NCBI RefSeq assembly: GCF_025060895.1
Contig: NZ_JANZKV010000004.1
Span: forward strand, 19,430-83,429
Direction: 5' to 3'
Length of the DNA stretch: 64,000 bases
DNA from: Stieleria sedimenti
GTDB lineage: Bacteria > Planctomycetota > Planctomycetia > Pirellulales > Pirellulaceae
Shown: in pieces, positions 16,901-25,029 of the stretch
Layout: each line of letters starts with the position of its first letter
How positions within the stretch are numbered: the stretch's first letter is position 1
The notes under the pieces: generated by a model
Seen by the model: the letters and a program-made list of their open reading frames with translations, nothing else
Databases searched by the model: none
Told to the model about the DNA's origin: nothing
Made by a program: the position numbers and the translations under genes

Positions 16901-17917
16901 ATTCGCAGCGTGCAGGACGTGATCGAGGTTGCGATTGGCGGCCGGCAGATTACGAAGACAGTCGAAGGCCGTGAGCGTTTCCCAGTGCGAGTTCGTTACG
17001 CCCGCGAACTGCGGGACGATCTCGAATCGCTCGAACGGATTCTGGTCCCAACGCCGATGGGATCGCAGATTCCGCTCGGACAACTCGCAGACATTCGTTA
17101 CACGCGCGGCCCGCAGGTCATCAAGAGCGAAGACACGTTCTTGCTCGGATACGTGCTATTCGACAAGAAGCCCGGTGAGGCGGAAGTCGACGTTGTCGAA
17201 GATGCTCAAGCGTTCCTGCAATCGAAAATCGACTCGGGCGAGTTCACGCTGCCAGCCGGAGTCACCTACACGTTCGCGGGCAACTACGAAAACCAAATCC
17301 GATCGCAAAAAACGTTGGCAATCGTTTTGCCACTCGCGCTCGGGATCATCTTCTTGATTCTGTACCTGCAATTCAAATCAGCCATCACAACATCGCTAGT
17401 CTTCAGTGGCATTCTGATCGCGTGGGCGGGCGGTTTCATCATGCTGTGGTTGTACGGGACCGAATGGTTCCTCGATTTCAGTTTAATCGGCACAAACATG
17501 CGTGAGCTGTTCCAAGTCAAAACGATTAACCTCAGTGTCGCGGTCTGGGTCGGATTCCTAGCCCTGTTCGGTATCGCCAGCGACGACGGCGTCGTGATCG
17601 CATCGTACCTTGACGAAAGCTTCCGCAAGGATCGCATCGAGAACGCCCAGCACGCTCGCGAAGCCACTGTGGCTGCGGGTCTGCGTCGCGTTCGACCGTG
17701 TTTAATGACCACGGCGACGACAATCCTGGCATTGATTCCAATCCTGACATCGACCGGCCGTGGCAGCGACATTATGGTGCCGATGGCGATCCCCAGCTTC
17801 GGCGGCATGGTCATCGCAATCATCACGATGTTCATCGTGCCGGTTTTGTATTGCAGTGCGATGGAGTGGAAGTTGCGGCTGGGTATCCGAGACGAACGCT
17901 TTGCAGAGAACGCATAA
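13898..17917 (+). CDS. cusA: CusA-type heavy-metal RND efflux pump
   Basis: 1339 residues, larger than the ~1050 of CusA. The TM4 signature GIAIAIGTMVDMGIILTEN is of the Cu(I)/Ag(I) class rather than the DFG..D class. The N-terminus has FCLTNKLVVLLLVIA and the VDAIPDIGENQQIV strand; the second half has TM clusters ending near SAMEWKLRLG. Extra sequence includes an additional membrane segment around residues 600-700 and a repeat-encoded in-frame insertion at ~369-397 (VESLGLRVESSEDIVTSLSQ...). The first residues, MPSSQLSTTDSQL, come from the right arm of the S23 cassette, so the native start has been replaced. It is driven by the proton gradient and works with the upstream cusB. Confidence 0.9.
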   Translation: MPSSQLSTTDSQLDEAKRSLLGRLIWFCLTNKLVVLLLVIATLGWGVMVAPFDWDTGALPRNPVPVDAIPDIGENQQIVFTQWMGRSPQDVEDQIGYPLTVALLGIPEVKTIRSYSMFGFSSIYIIFGEDADFYWSRTRVLEKLNSLPAGTLPDGVQPTLGPDATALGQIYLYTLEGRDPDGNPTGGWDLRELRTIQDYYVRYSLTSAEGISEVASIGGFVQEYQIDVDPDAMRAAGVTLAKVFESIRMTNVDVGARTIELNKAEYVIRGLGFIENIEDIEKTVVKVTDNVPITVADVANVSLGPVLRRGALDKAGAEAVGGVAVVRYGYNPLAAIKNIKQRIKEVSPGLPTKVLVDYTKTSADEVEQWVESLGLRVESSEDIVTSLSQPSTLNTQLVKHLRSMPQEQWPTWITTSQVAVVPFYDRTGLIYETLGTLNTALFEEILVTIIVILVMVVHLRSSFLISALLPLAVLMCFIAMKTFGVDANIVALSGIAIAIGTMVDMGIILTENILKYLDEAAPEDDKMTVIFKAAHEVAGAVLTAVTTTVVSFLPVFTMIGAEGKLFRPLAFTKTFALAASVIVALTIIPPAAHVLMGGRIESKSLRRGAWFALLILGLAASMLLTWWVGAILIVLSAYKLYEERIPERYHRFGPYAASALAAIVVGVLLTQEWLPLGPQKGLLLNLLFAGGLIGGILGFFTVFQRFLYEPILRWCLNHKLAFLCLPTAILLFGGSAWLGFDKVFGFVPKTLSMVGVSDSTVRESGPWRTATGVLPGLGKEFMPPLDEGSFLYMPTTMPHASIGEAMDVLQLQNQLLVSIPEVESVVGKIGRADTPLDPAPVSMIETYITYKSEYKTDEDGHRLNFRYDTEGNEYVRDDDGELILDPTGRPFRQWRDEIRTPDDIWQAITTAAQIPGTTSAPKLQPIAARIVMLQSGMRAPMGMKVKGPDLETIERVALELESLLKQIPTVQSSAVIADRIVGKPYLEIDIDRDAIKRYGLHIRSVQDVIEVAIGGRQITKTVEGRERFPVRVRYARELRDDLESLERILVPTPMGSQIPLGQLADIRYTRGPQVIKSEDTFLLGYVLFDKKPGEAEVDVVEDAQAFLQSKIDSGEFTLPAGVTYTFAGNYENQIRSQKTLAIVLPLALGIIFLILYLQFKSAITTSLVFSGILIAWAGGFIMLWLYGTEWFLDFSLIGTNMRELFQVKTINLSVAVWVGFLALFGIASDDGVVIASYLDESFRKDRIENAQHAREATVAAGLRRVRPCLMTTATTILALIPILTSTGRGSDIMVPMAIPSFGGMVIAIITMFIVPVLYCSAMEWKLRLGIRDERFAENA
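15004..15088. repeat. GTTGAGAGT inverted-repeat element inside cusA, solo copy B
   Basis: The left arm at 15004-15034 (GGTTGAGAGTTTAGGGTTGA...) and right arm at 15054-15088 (CACTCTCTCAACCCTCGACT...) are complementary around a ~20-base loop, so RNA or single-stranded DNA would form a long hairpin. The reading frame of cusA passes through without a stop. It encodes about 29 residues in the first periplasmic domain that have no counterpart in the paralogue at 30452-33967. Confidence 0.8.
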
Positions 17918-17926
17918 ACCAACATC

Positions 17927-18505
17927 ATGCAAATAGTCACCAAAACCAAGTCGATCGTCTCGGCGATCAGATTCAACTGGCAAGTTCAATCGTTGCCGGA
18001 TCGCGTTTATCTTTTGCAAGTGATGCTTCCGGCGATGGCGAGGATGAAACCCGCCAATGTCCTGCTTGCCGGAACACGTCGCTACACGCGGCGGTATCCG
18101 GAAGCTTTCGACCGTCAGATGACGGCGGTTTGGACGATCGACTTCGATCGGTCGGCGGCGCGTTTTGGCAACGGCCAACTTCACCGCACGGGCGACATTT
18201 GCGAAGTCGACCGAGTCTTTCGCGGTGTACGCTTCGACATGATCCACATCAACGGACTCTTGGGCTTCGGAGTCGATACGCCAGAAAGTGTCCGTGACAT
18301 GATCACGGCATGCCATCAGGCTCTACTACCCAGCGGCCACCTGATGCTCGGTTGGGACGCCGACCGAACGCCCGATCCGACCCACAACGAAGACATCACA
18401 TTACGCTTTGAGCACACCGGATTCCTTGACGCCCCCGCGCGCCACAACGTTACCGGCATCGAAGGCCACGACCACGTCTTTGATTGGTTTCGACGCGGTG
18501 ATTAG
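17927..18505 (+). CDS. Class I SAM-dependent methyltransferase-like protein
   Basis: 192 residues. A Rossmann-like core is visible: NVLLAGTRRYTRRYPEAF (strand 1 region), VWTIDFDRSAARFGN (acidic end of strand 2), GDICEVDRVFRGVRFDMIHINGLLGFG (strand 4) and ALLPSGHLMLGWDAD (the typical 'LkpGG.l' position). The Gly-rich motif I is degenerate, so the assignment is tentative. It starts 9 bases after cusA and is likely co-transcribed with it. Substrate unknown. Confidence 0.55.
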   Translation: MQIVTKTKSIVSAIRFNWQVQSLPDRVYLLQVMLPAMARMKPANVLLAGTRRYTRRYPEAFDRQMTAVWTIDFDRSAARFGNGQLHRTGDICEVDRVFRGVRFDMIHINGLLGFGVDTPESVRDMITACHQALLPSGHLMLGWDADRTPDPTHNEDITLRFEHTGFLDAPARHNVTGIEGHDHVFDWFRRGD

Positions 18506-18617
18506 GAAGAAACAAACACGATGTGATGCGGTAATTCGCTCAGTTTCGGCCAACCTGGACGGTCGGGCGCGATGGATTGAGCTTTACATTTACGCCATCG
18601 CGACCGATAATAGTGCC

Positions 18618-19016
18618 ATGTTTCAAGCATCGCTTCGCATTTTGATGATCGCCACCGTGTTGGGCTGCCCAGCACTGGGTGGTCGCTGCTGCGATGCTGG
18701 GAGAACGGACGTTACCGCCGAAAGCCCGGCGGTCGGTGCTTGCGAATCTTGCTGCTGCCACGATTCGCAGTCACCGGAACCTGCTTGCCCGTCTGAGGGC
18801 GGCGAATGCCACGATTGCTTCTGTGCGGGTGCTTTGCCAATTGGGCCTAGCATCTTGGATTCGCTTTCGTTCCACGAGGTTTCGTTTGATTTTGTTGTTT
18901 TGACGTCGGCTTCAAAACTGTCCTCTTCGCATCGTACTTCTACTCGGCTCGATGTCTGCCAGTGGCCGCCGACAACCGGCGAACGATTGGCCACTCTCTG
19001 CACTCTGCTGATCTAG
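18618..19016 (+). CDS. Secreted Cys-rich small protein
   Basis: 132 residues from ATG 18618; the frame is open further upstream without homology. A hydrophobic signal-like segment (ILMIATVLGCPALG) precedes Cys clusters: RCCDAG, CESCCCHD, CPSEGGECHDCFC. The C-terminal half is not Cys-rich. Similar secreted Cys-rich proteins occur at 27485, 37572 and 38097. It precedes czcB by 120 bases and is probably a periplasmic metal-binding accessory of the Czc operon. Confidence 0.6.
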   Translation: MFQASLRILMIATVLGCPALGGRCCDAGRTDVTAESPAVGACESCCCHDSQSPEPACPSEGGECHDCFCAGALPIGPSILDSLSFHEVSFDFVVLTSASKLSSSHRTSTRLDVCQWPPTTGERLATLCTLLI

Positions 19017-19136
19017 CAGACGACTTTCCCACGCATTTGACGAGCGGATCGTCAAATCCCTGAGCGGGTTGCTGCGCGCATGTTGCGCGGGTGATCGCTC
19101 GATCTTTGAAAGTCGAAAACGTTTGAGTGTGCCCGT

Positions 19137-20780
19137 ATGTCTACAACTCTTGATAAGCCGGAAGTCGATGCGCCGGCGACCAAACAGCCGATGCCAAACG
19201 GCGTCGCGGAGGCCGAGCGAAACGAAGCGGTGGACCCGCAGCCGAACATGGTCGCAACGATTCTTGGATGGATTCCGTCTGTCGTCGTGCTCGGCTTGCT
19301 GGCCGGCATCGGGTGGTACGGGCATCACAACGATTGGAAGCTGCCCTCGTACAGCTCGATTGCGACGACGGAGGTGGCGTCGGGGCCGAAGTGGTGCGAC
19401 AGCCACGGCGTGCCGGAAGATGACTGCGTCGTTTGCGATCCGTCGCTGCTTGAATCACCGCCAGAACTAACGTTCTGCAACGAACACGGTGTCCATGGTT
19501 GCGTGCTTCATCATCCTGAATTGGCACAAACCAAAACGGCGGTCGATGTGACCGACGCGGACTTGCAAAGAGCCGCCGAGGCGTTGGCGTTGATACCACG
19601 AGCGGAGAACCTGCCGCTGAGCAGTTCGGCGGGTTCGCGGATTCAATTCGCCTCGATCGAAGCGATGAACAAAGCGGGCGTGGACGTAGAACCAGTGACG
19701 CGAGCGAGCATCACCGAGTCGATCGAAGCGGCGGGCGAGATTCAATACGACGCGACCAAGACGGCCCAAGTGTCGCCTTCGGCCGACGGCATTGTTCGCA
19801 AGGTTTTGGTCAACGTTGGCGACTGGGTCAAAATCGGCGATGTGTTGGCGGTGGTCGATTCCAAAGACATCGGACGGCTGAAGTCAGAGTTGTTGTCGGC
19901 ACTGCTTGAGGAACGCCTGCAACTCGATCAACTCGCGCGTGTCGAGAAGCTTGCCCCCAGCGGCGCGGTTCCCGGTCGCCGCGTGATTGAGGTGAAGACC
20001 GATCTGCAACAAGCAACCGTTATGGTCGAACAGGCCGTGCGTGGATTTGCAAACCTGGGCGTGACCGTCGATCCCGAAACACTGCAATCGTCTAGTTTGG
20101 CCGAGACAAAACGACGGGTTCGAGCGATCGGAATGAAACAAATTGAATCGTCGACCGGTGGCGATAACCTGATCGCGGCGACTGCACCGATCGAAGGTCG
20201 CATCGTTGATCGCGAAGTCACGCTGGGCGAAGTGGTTAATCGCGGCAGCCGCATGTTCCGCATCGCGGATACACGATCGGTTTGGCTGGACCTTCGAGTG
20301 CCCGCCGAACAGGCGTCGCTGGCTCGGCTCGGATTGCCGGTTCGCTACCGAGGCGATGGCAGCCAAGTCGAACACGAAGGAACGATCACTTGGATCAGCA
20401 GCGATGTGGATTCGCAGACCCGGACGGTACGCGTTCGTGCAGAGCTACCGAACGCCGACGCTAGCCTTCGCAATGAGTCGTTTGGACGTGGTGAGATCGT
20501 GCTGCGGCAAGAACTGGCGGCGATCGTCGTCCCCGAGGAATCATTGCAGTGGGATGGTTCGAGCCACGTCGTGTTTGTTCGCGACGCGAGGTTCTTTGAA
20601 AAGGATCGACAGAAGTTTTTCGTGACTCGATCAGTGCGTCCGGGCGCAAAGCAGGATGGCTTCGTCGAAATCATCGCTGGCGTGCTGCCGGGCGAAGTCG
20701 TCGCGAGCGGTGGCAGCGATGTGCTCCGCGCCCAACTCCTTCGTAGCAACTTGGGAGCCGGCTGCACCTGCGGTCACTGA
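19137..20780 (+). CDS. czcB: CzcB-type RND periplasmic adaptor with N-terminal Cys/His motif
   Basis: 547 residues. One N-terminal TM lies at ~40-60, then a Cys/His segment (residues 86-125) with WCDSHGVPEDDCVVC and FCNEHGVHGCVLHHPEL, followed by a standard membrane-fusion adaptor: VEAVTR..ITESIEAAGEI, lipoyl half-motif ADGIVRKVLVNVGDWVKIGD and a beta-barrel VWLDLRVPAEQ. The C-terminus ends in CTCGH. The Cys/His motif recurs in the lipoprotein at 24032. It is followed after 3 bases by the czcA-type pump and acts in divalent-cation (Zn/Co/Cd) export by family inference. Confidence 0.85.
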   Translation: MSTTLDKPEVDAPATKQPMPNGVAEAERNEAVDPQPNMVATILGWIPSVVVLGLLAGIGWYGHHNDWKLPSYSSIATTEVASGPKWCDSHGVPEDDCVVCDPSLLESPPELTFCNEHGVHGCVLHHPELAQTKTAVDVTDADLQRAAEALALIPRAENLPLSSSAGSRIQFASIEAMNKAGVDVEPVTRASITESIEAAGEIQYDATKTAQVSPSADGIVRKVLVNVGDWVKIGDVLAVVDSKDIGRLKSELLSALLEERLQLDQLARVEKLAPSGAVPGRRVIEVKTDLQQATVMVEQAVRGFANLGVTVDPETLQSSSLAETKRRVRAIGMKQIESSTGGDNLIAATAPIEGRIVDREVTLGEVVNRGSRMFRIADTRSVWLDLRVPAEQASLARLGLPVRYRGDGSQVEHEGTITWISSDVDSQTRTVRVRAELPNADASLRNESFGRGEIVLRQELAAIVVPEESLQWDGSSHVVFVRDARFFEKDRQKFFVTRSVRPGAKQDGFVEIIAGVLPGEVVASGGSDVLRAQLLRSNLGAGCTCGH

Positions 20781-20783
20781 TTC

Positions 20784-23700
20784 ATGCTCGAAAAACTCAT
20801 CGACCTATCGCTTCGCCATCGCGTCGCCGTACTGCTCTCCGTCGTTGTACTGATTGCCGGCGGCGGCTACGCGCTCACTCAACTGGACATCGACGCGTTT
20901 CCCGACACCACCCCGGTGATGGTGCAAGTCAACACGACCGCCGCGTCGCTTTCGCCCGAAGAGATCGAACGCCAGATTACCTACAGCATCGAGCAATCGT
21001 TGAGCGGTTTACCATCGCTCGAAAACATTCGCTCGGTTTCCAAATTTGGCTTCTCGCAAGTCGTCGTCACCTTTGAAGACGGCACCGACATCTACTTCGC
21101 TCGGCAAGTCGTCGGCGAGCGATTGGCGACCGTCGAGCTACCACGAGGCGTCGGGCGGCCAGAGATGGGGCCGGTAGCGACGGGACTTGGCGAAGTCTTT
21201 CACTACGTGCTGACGTATCCCGAAGTTGACTTCCGGGCGCTACCCGAAGACGAACGGTTGCGATTGCTTACCCAGCTTCGCACGACGCACGATTGGGTTG
21301 TCAAGCCGCAACTGCGGACGGTTCCGGGCACGGCGGAGATCAACAGTTGGGGCGGCTACGAAAAACAGTTCCAGGTTCGCATCAATCCAGCGGGATTGGT
21401 GTCGCGTGGTCTGACGTTCGACGAAGTCATCACGGCATTGCAAGAAAACAATCGCAACGTCGGCGGCGGCAATATCGACCGGCTCGGCGAAATGTTGCTC
21501 GTGCAAGGATTGGGACGCACATCCAGCGAAGAACAAATCGAAGCGATTGTGATCAAATCGGTAGACGGCGTGCCGGTGCGAATCAGCGATGTCGCGAGCG
21601 TCGAAATCGGTCACGAAATTCGTCGCGGTGCGGTGTCGGCCGACGGTCGCGGCGAAGCGGTGATGGGTCTTGGTTTCATGCTGATGGGTGAGAACACGCA
21701 TCAATACACCGCCGCCTTAAAGAAACGCGTCGAGGAAATCAGAACCAACCTGCCGGCCGGCATGACGTTGGTGACGATGTACGACCGAACCGAACTGGTC
21801 GACTCGGTGATCGACACAGTTCGCAAGAACCTATTTGAAGGCGGCCTGCTGGTGGTCGCGGTGCTGTTCCTGTTCCTTGGTAACTTAAGAGCCGGTTTGA
21901 TCGTCGCGTTGGCGATCCCGCTGTCGATGTTGTTCGCGTTCACGGGCATGTGGCGGTTCGGCATCGCGGCCAGCTTGCTCAGTCTGGGGGCAATCGACTT
22001 TGGTTTGGTTGTCGATAGCAGCGTCGTGATGGTCGAGAACTGCGTCCGGCATTTGAGTCTGGCAAACCCGCTCGGCCGCAGTCGACTCGAACGCATCCGC
22101 GACGCAGCGGTCGAAGTTCGCGGGCCGACGATGTTCGGCGAGCTGATCATCATGATTGTGTACCTGCCGATCCTGACGCTCGAAGGGGTCGAGGGCAAAA
22201 TGTTTCGACCGATGGCGTTGACGGTCATCTTCGCGCTTGCCGGTTCGATGCTGTTGTCGATGACGCTGATGCCGGTGCTGGCCAGTTTGCTGTTGCCCAA
22301 GAAGATCAGTCATCGCGAACCGCTGCTGGTGCGAATACTTAAACTCATCTACCGACCAATCTTGCATTTCACGATGCACCAACGGATCGCTGTGATCGGT
22401 TTTGCGTTGGCGGTGCTGGTCGTCGCGTTTGGAATGATTGCGCCCAACCTTGGCACCGAGTTCATGCCGCAACTGAGCGAAGGTGCGGTTGCGATCAACG
22501 TGGTGCGATTGGCCGGGACGGAGCTGGACGATTCGATCCAGTTCAACACGCGAATGGAAAAGGCGTTGCTCGATGCGTTTCCGGACGAGGTCGCTCACGT
22601 TTGGAGCCGCATCGGATCAGCAGAGATTGCGACCGACCCGATGGGACTCGAATTGACCGACGTATTCATCACGCTGCGTCCGCGTTCGCAGTGGCAAAAA
22701 GCGAGCACGCAAGCCGAGCTGACTCGGTTGTTCGAGGAAACTCTTCGCGACCTGCCCGGCCAGCGACTGGCCTACACACAACCGATCAAGCTACGACTGG
22801 ATGAACTCGGTACCGGCAGTCGTTCCGATATCGCGGTCAAGCTGTACGGCGACGACTTAGATGTGCTCGTTGACAAGGCCGCCGAGATCGAACGTGTGTT
22901 GTTGACCGTCAACGGTTCGGCCGACGTCGGGGCAACACAGTTGACTGGCCAACCGATGCTGCAAGTCAAAGTCCGGCAGGACGAAATTGCTCGATACGGC
23001 GTTCCGGCCAATGCGGTGTTGAACATCGTCGAAGCGATCGGCAACCGTCCGGTTGGCGATGTATTTGAAGGCCAGTTGCGATTCCCACTGACGGTTCGTT
23101 TGCCGGACGAGTACCGCGGCGACCCAGAGTCGATTCGAGCGATCCCAATCACGACTCCGCGCGGAGAGCAAATCCCGCTTGGACGACTGGCTGATGTGGA
23201 TGTCACCACCGGTCCTTCGCAGATCGCTCGTGAATGGGGTCAACGCCGCGTCACGGTTTCGGTCAATGTTCGAGGCCGCGACGTCGGCAGCTTCATCGCT
23301 GAAGCACGCCGCAAGATTGACAGACAAATCGTGATGCCATCGGCTCGCTACTACGTCGAGTTCGGCGGACAATTCGAGAACATGATTCGGGCGAGACAAC
23401 GTTTGATGATCGTCGTGCCCGTCGCGCTCGTGCTGATCTTTTCGTTGCTTTACATGACCTACGGAAACATCGTCGACACCGTCCGCGTCTTTACCGGCAT
23501 CCCGTTCGCGTGGACCGGCGGCATCATCGCGTTGTGGCTGCGAGACATGCCGTTTTCGATCTCGGCGGCCATCGGGTTCGTTGCTCTATCCGGCGTCGCG
23601 GTGTTGGATGACATGTTATTGGTGTCGACCATCCGAGCGTTGCGACAGCGTGGACTCGGTTTGGAAAAGGCAGTCGAGGAAGCGGCACTCACTCGGTTGC

Positions 23701-24005
23701 GACCCGTGTTAATGACGACGCTGGTCGCCGCATTGGGATTCATCCCGATGGCGTTTAGCACGGGAATGGGCGCGGAAGTGCAACGACCGCTGGCCACGGT
23801 GGTGATCGGCGGCGTGATCAGCGCGATGGTGATGTCGTTGCTGGTCCTGCGAGTGCTCTACATGGTTTTTCAGTCGCCGATCTCGAACAACAAATTAGCC
23901 AACGAGGAAATCGTTGCCCATCAAAGCAATGGGCACGTTTGCGAACCACGCGGCGCTGATGGCGTCGCAACCGCTCCCGATCGTTTCGGGGTCGGAACCG
24001 AATGA
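20784..24005 (+). CDS. czcA: CzcA-type heavy-metal RND efflux pump
   Basis: 1073 residues, the usual length. The TM4 signature is GAIDFGLVVDSSVVMVEN; the DFG..VD form is characteristic of Zn/Co/Cd pumps and distinguishes it from the two CusA-type pumps here. The N-terminal motif is DIDAFPDTTPVMVQV, and the porter domains contain ELGTGSRSDIAVKLYG. It follows czcB by 3 bases and its stop overlaps the frame of the next gene. An outer-membrane partner is not in this operon; the convergent OMF at 25639-27351 is the likely one. Confidence 0.9.
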   Translation: MLEKLIDLSLRHRVAVLLSVVVLIAGGGYALTQLDIDAFPDTTPVMVQVNTTAASLSPEEIERQITYSIEQSLSGLPSLENIRSVSKFGFSQVVVTFEDGTDIYFARQVVGERLATVELPRGVGRPEMGPVATGLGEVFHYVLTYPEVDFRALPEDERLRLLTQLRTTHDWVVKPQLRTVPGTAEINSWGGYEKQFQVRINPAGLVSRGLTFDEVITALQENNRNVGGGNIDRLGEMLLVQGLGRTSSEEQIEAIVIKSVDGVPVRISDVASVEIGHEIRRGAVSADGRGEAVMGLGFMLMGENTHQYTAALKKRVEEIRTNLPAGMTLVTMYDRTELVDSVIDTVRKNLFEGGLLVVAVLFLFLGNLRAGLIVALAIPLSMLFAFTGMWRFGIAASLLSLGAIDFGLVVDSSVVMVENCVRHLSLANPLGRSRLERIRDAAVEVRGPTMFGELIIMIVYLPILTLEGVEGKMFRPMALTVIFALAGSMLLSMTLMPVLASLLLPKKISHREPLLVRILKLIYRPILHFTMHQRIAVIGFALAVLVVAFGMIAPNLGTEFMPQLSEGAVAINVVRLAGTELDDSIQFNTRMEKALLDAFPDEVAHVWSRIGSAEIATDPMGLELTDVFITLRPRSQWQKASTQAELTRLFEETLRDLPGQRLAYTQPIKLRLDELGTGSRSDIAVKLYGDDLDVLVDKAAEIERVLLTVNGSADVGATQLTGQPMLQVKVRQDEIARYGVPANAVLNIVEAIGNRPVGDVFEGQLRFPLTVRLPDEYRGDPESIRAIPITTPRGEQIPLGRLADVDVTTGPSQIAREWGQRRVTVSVNVRGRDVGSFIAEARRKIDRQIVMPSARYYVEFGGQFENMIRARQRLMIVVPVALVLIFSLLYMTYGNIVDTVRVFTGIPFAWTGGIIALWLRDMPFSISAAIGFVALSGVAVLDDMLLVSTIRALRQRGLGLEKAVEEAALTRLRPVLMTTLVAALGFIPMAFSTGMGAEVQRPLATVVIGGVISAMVMSLLVLRVLYMVFQSPISNNKLANEEIVAHQSNGHVCEPRGADGVATAPDRFGVGTE

Positions 24006-24031
24006 GAAGTCTCTACACAAAGGAAATGAAA

Positions 24032-24373
24032 ATGCGTTTGATCTATGGAATGTCGTTTGCGTTTGCTGCACTGTTGTTCGTCGGAGTGACGGGCTGCGGC
24101 AACAACGAAGCTCCAGTGACAGAGGAACCGGTCGCCGAAGTATCCACGGGCGACCACAGCGGTTGGTGGTGCGTCGAGCACGGCGTCCCCGAAGAGGAAT
24201 GTCCTTTGTGCGACACCAGCTTGGTCGGCGACTTTAAGGAGAAAGGCGACTGGTGCGACGAACACAGTCGCCCCGACTCGCAGTGCTTCACCTGCAACCC
24301 AGACAACTTCGACAAGTTCGCCGCTCGCTACGAAGCCAAGTTCGGCGAACAGCCACCTCAGCCAACAGAGTAA
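24032..24373 (+). CDS. Lipoprotein with two WCxxH...CxxC motifs
   Basis: 113 residues. I chose ATG 24032 because AAGGA at 24020-24024 is ideally spaced; ATG 24026 and 24002 are in frame. The lipobox is GVTGC. The mature part holds WWCVEHGVPEEECPLC and WCDEHSRPDSQCFTCNP, the same motif as in the adaptor at 19137. It is probably an outer-membrane or periplasmic metal donor for the CzcBA pump; this role is inferred from the shared motif and operon. Confidence 0.75.
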   Translation: MRLIYGMSFAFAALLFVGVTGCGNNEAPVTEEPVAEVSTGDHSGWWCVEHGVPEEECPLCDTSLVGDFKEKGDWCDEHSRPDSQCFTCNPDNFDKFAARYEAKFGEQPPQPTE

Positions 24374-24376
24374 TTG

Positions 24377-24997
24377 ATGGCGGACTGCGGATGCGAACTG
24401 GAAGCCGATAGCGATGCGCAGCGGAGTACGCTGCGCATCGTTCTGGTCATCAACGCGGCGATGTTTCTGACGGAAATGGCCATCGGGATTGTCGCCGATT
24501 CGACAGGCTTGATTGCCGATTCGCTGGACATGTTGGCCGATGCCAGTGTGTACGCGATCAGTCTGTATGCCGTCGGCCGAGCGGCACGCATCCGCCGCAG
24601 CGCGGCCACCGCTAGCGGTGTGCTGCAATTAATTTTGGGCGTCGGTGTTCTAGTCGAGGCCGCCCGTCGATTCATTGGCGGTGGCGAACCCGTTGGTCTG
24701 GCGATGATGGGCATGGGCGTCGTTGCGCTGATCGCCAACTCAATTTGTCTCCGTCTGATCGCGAAACACAAAGGTGGCGACGTCAACTTCCGCGCCTCCT
24801 ACATCTTCTCGGCCAACGACGTCATCGCCAACATCGGCGTCATCGTCTCCGGGCTGATCGTCAAGCTATCCGGCTCGCAAATCCCCGACCTCGTCATCGG
24901 CATCCTGATCGCCGCCGTCGTAGTCCGCGGTGGTTGCAAAATATTGCTCGAGACGAAGCAGCAAATGATTCACCCGCCTAGTAGCAAAGGCCGCTAG
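24377..24997 (+). CDS. Cation diffusion facilitator family transporter
   Basis: 206 residues with five or six TM helices. The CDF metal site is recognisable: NAAMFLTEMAIGIVADSTGLIADSLDMLADASVY (D-x3-D types) and the second half NDVIANIGVIVSG. It is shorter than typical CDF proteins (~300), because the C-terminal cytoplasmic metal-binding domain is absent. It starts 3 bases after the lipoprotein. It probably exports Zn/Co/Cd from cytoplasm to periplasm in support of CzcBA. Confidence 0.8.
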   Translation: MADCGCELEADSDAQRSTLRIVLVINAAMFLTEMAIGIVADSTGLIADSLDMLADASVYAISLYAVGRAARIRRSAATASGVLQLILGVGVLVEAARRFIGGGEPVGLAMMGMGVVALIANSICLRLIAKHKGGDVNFRASYIFSANDVIANIGVIVSGLIVKLSGSQIPDLVIGILIAAVVVRGGCKILLETKQQMIHPPSSKGR

Positions 24998-25013
24998 TAC
25001 CCCCCTCGGGTAT
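24997..25013. promoter_or_regulatory. CsoR-like operator, site 1
   Basis: GTACCCCCCTCGGGTAT fits the pattern (A/G)TACC-N7-GGTAT shared by four sites in this island and resembles CsoR-family operators with G/C-rich spacers. It ends 16 bases before the ECF sigma start codon, where binding would block transcription. A CsoR gene is present at 39630-39908. Confidence 0.55.
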
Positions 25014-25029
25014 CGGTACAATCTGACAA

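Noticed and set aside
13898..17917. Long antisense frames inside cusA-1 (for example minus-strand frames of 150-230 codons)
   Set aside because: They follow the codon pattern of the real gene on the other strand, have Arg/His-rich composition and no domains.
19040..19090. Palindrome-rich stretch before czcB as an operator
   Set aside because: Only short imperfect inverted pieces (TGCGCGCATGTTGCGCG); it does not match the ATACC-N7-GGTAT sites or any known operator.
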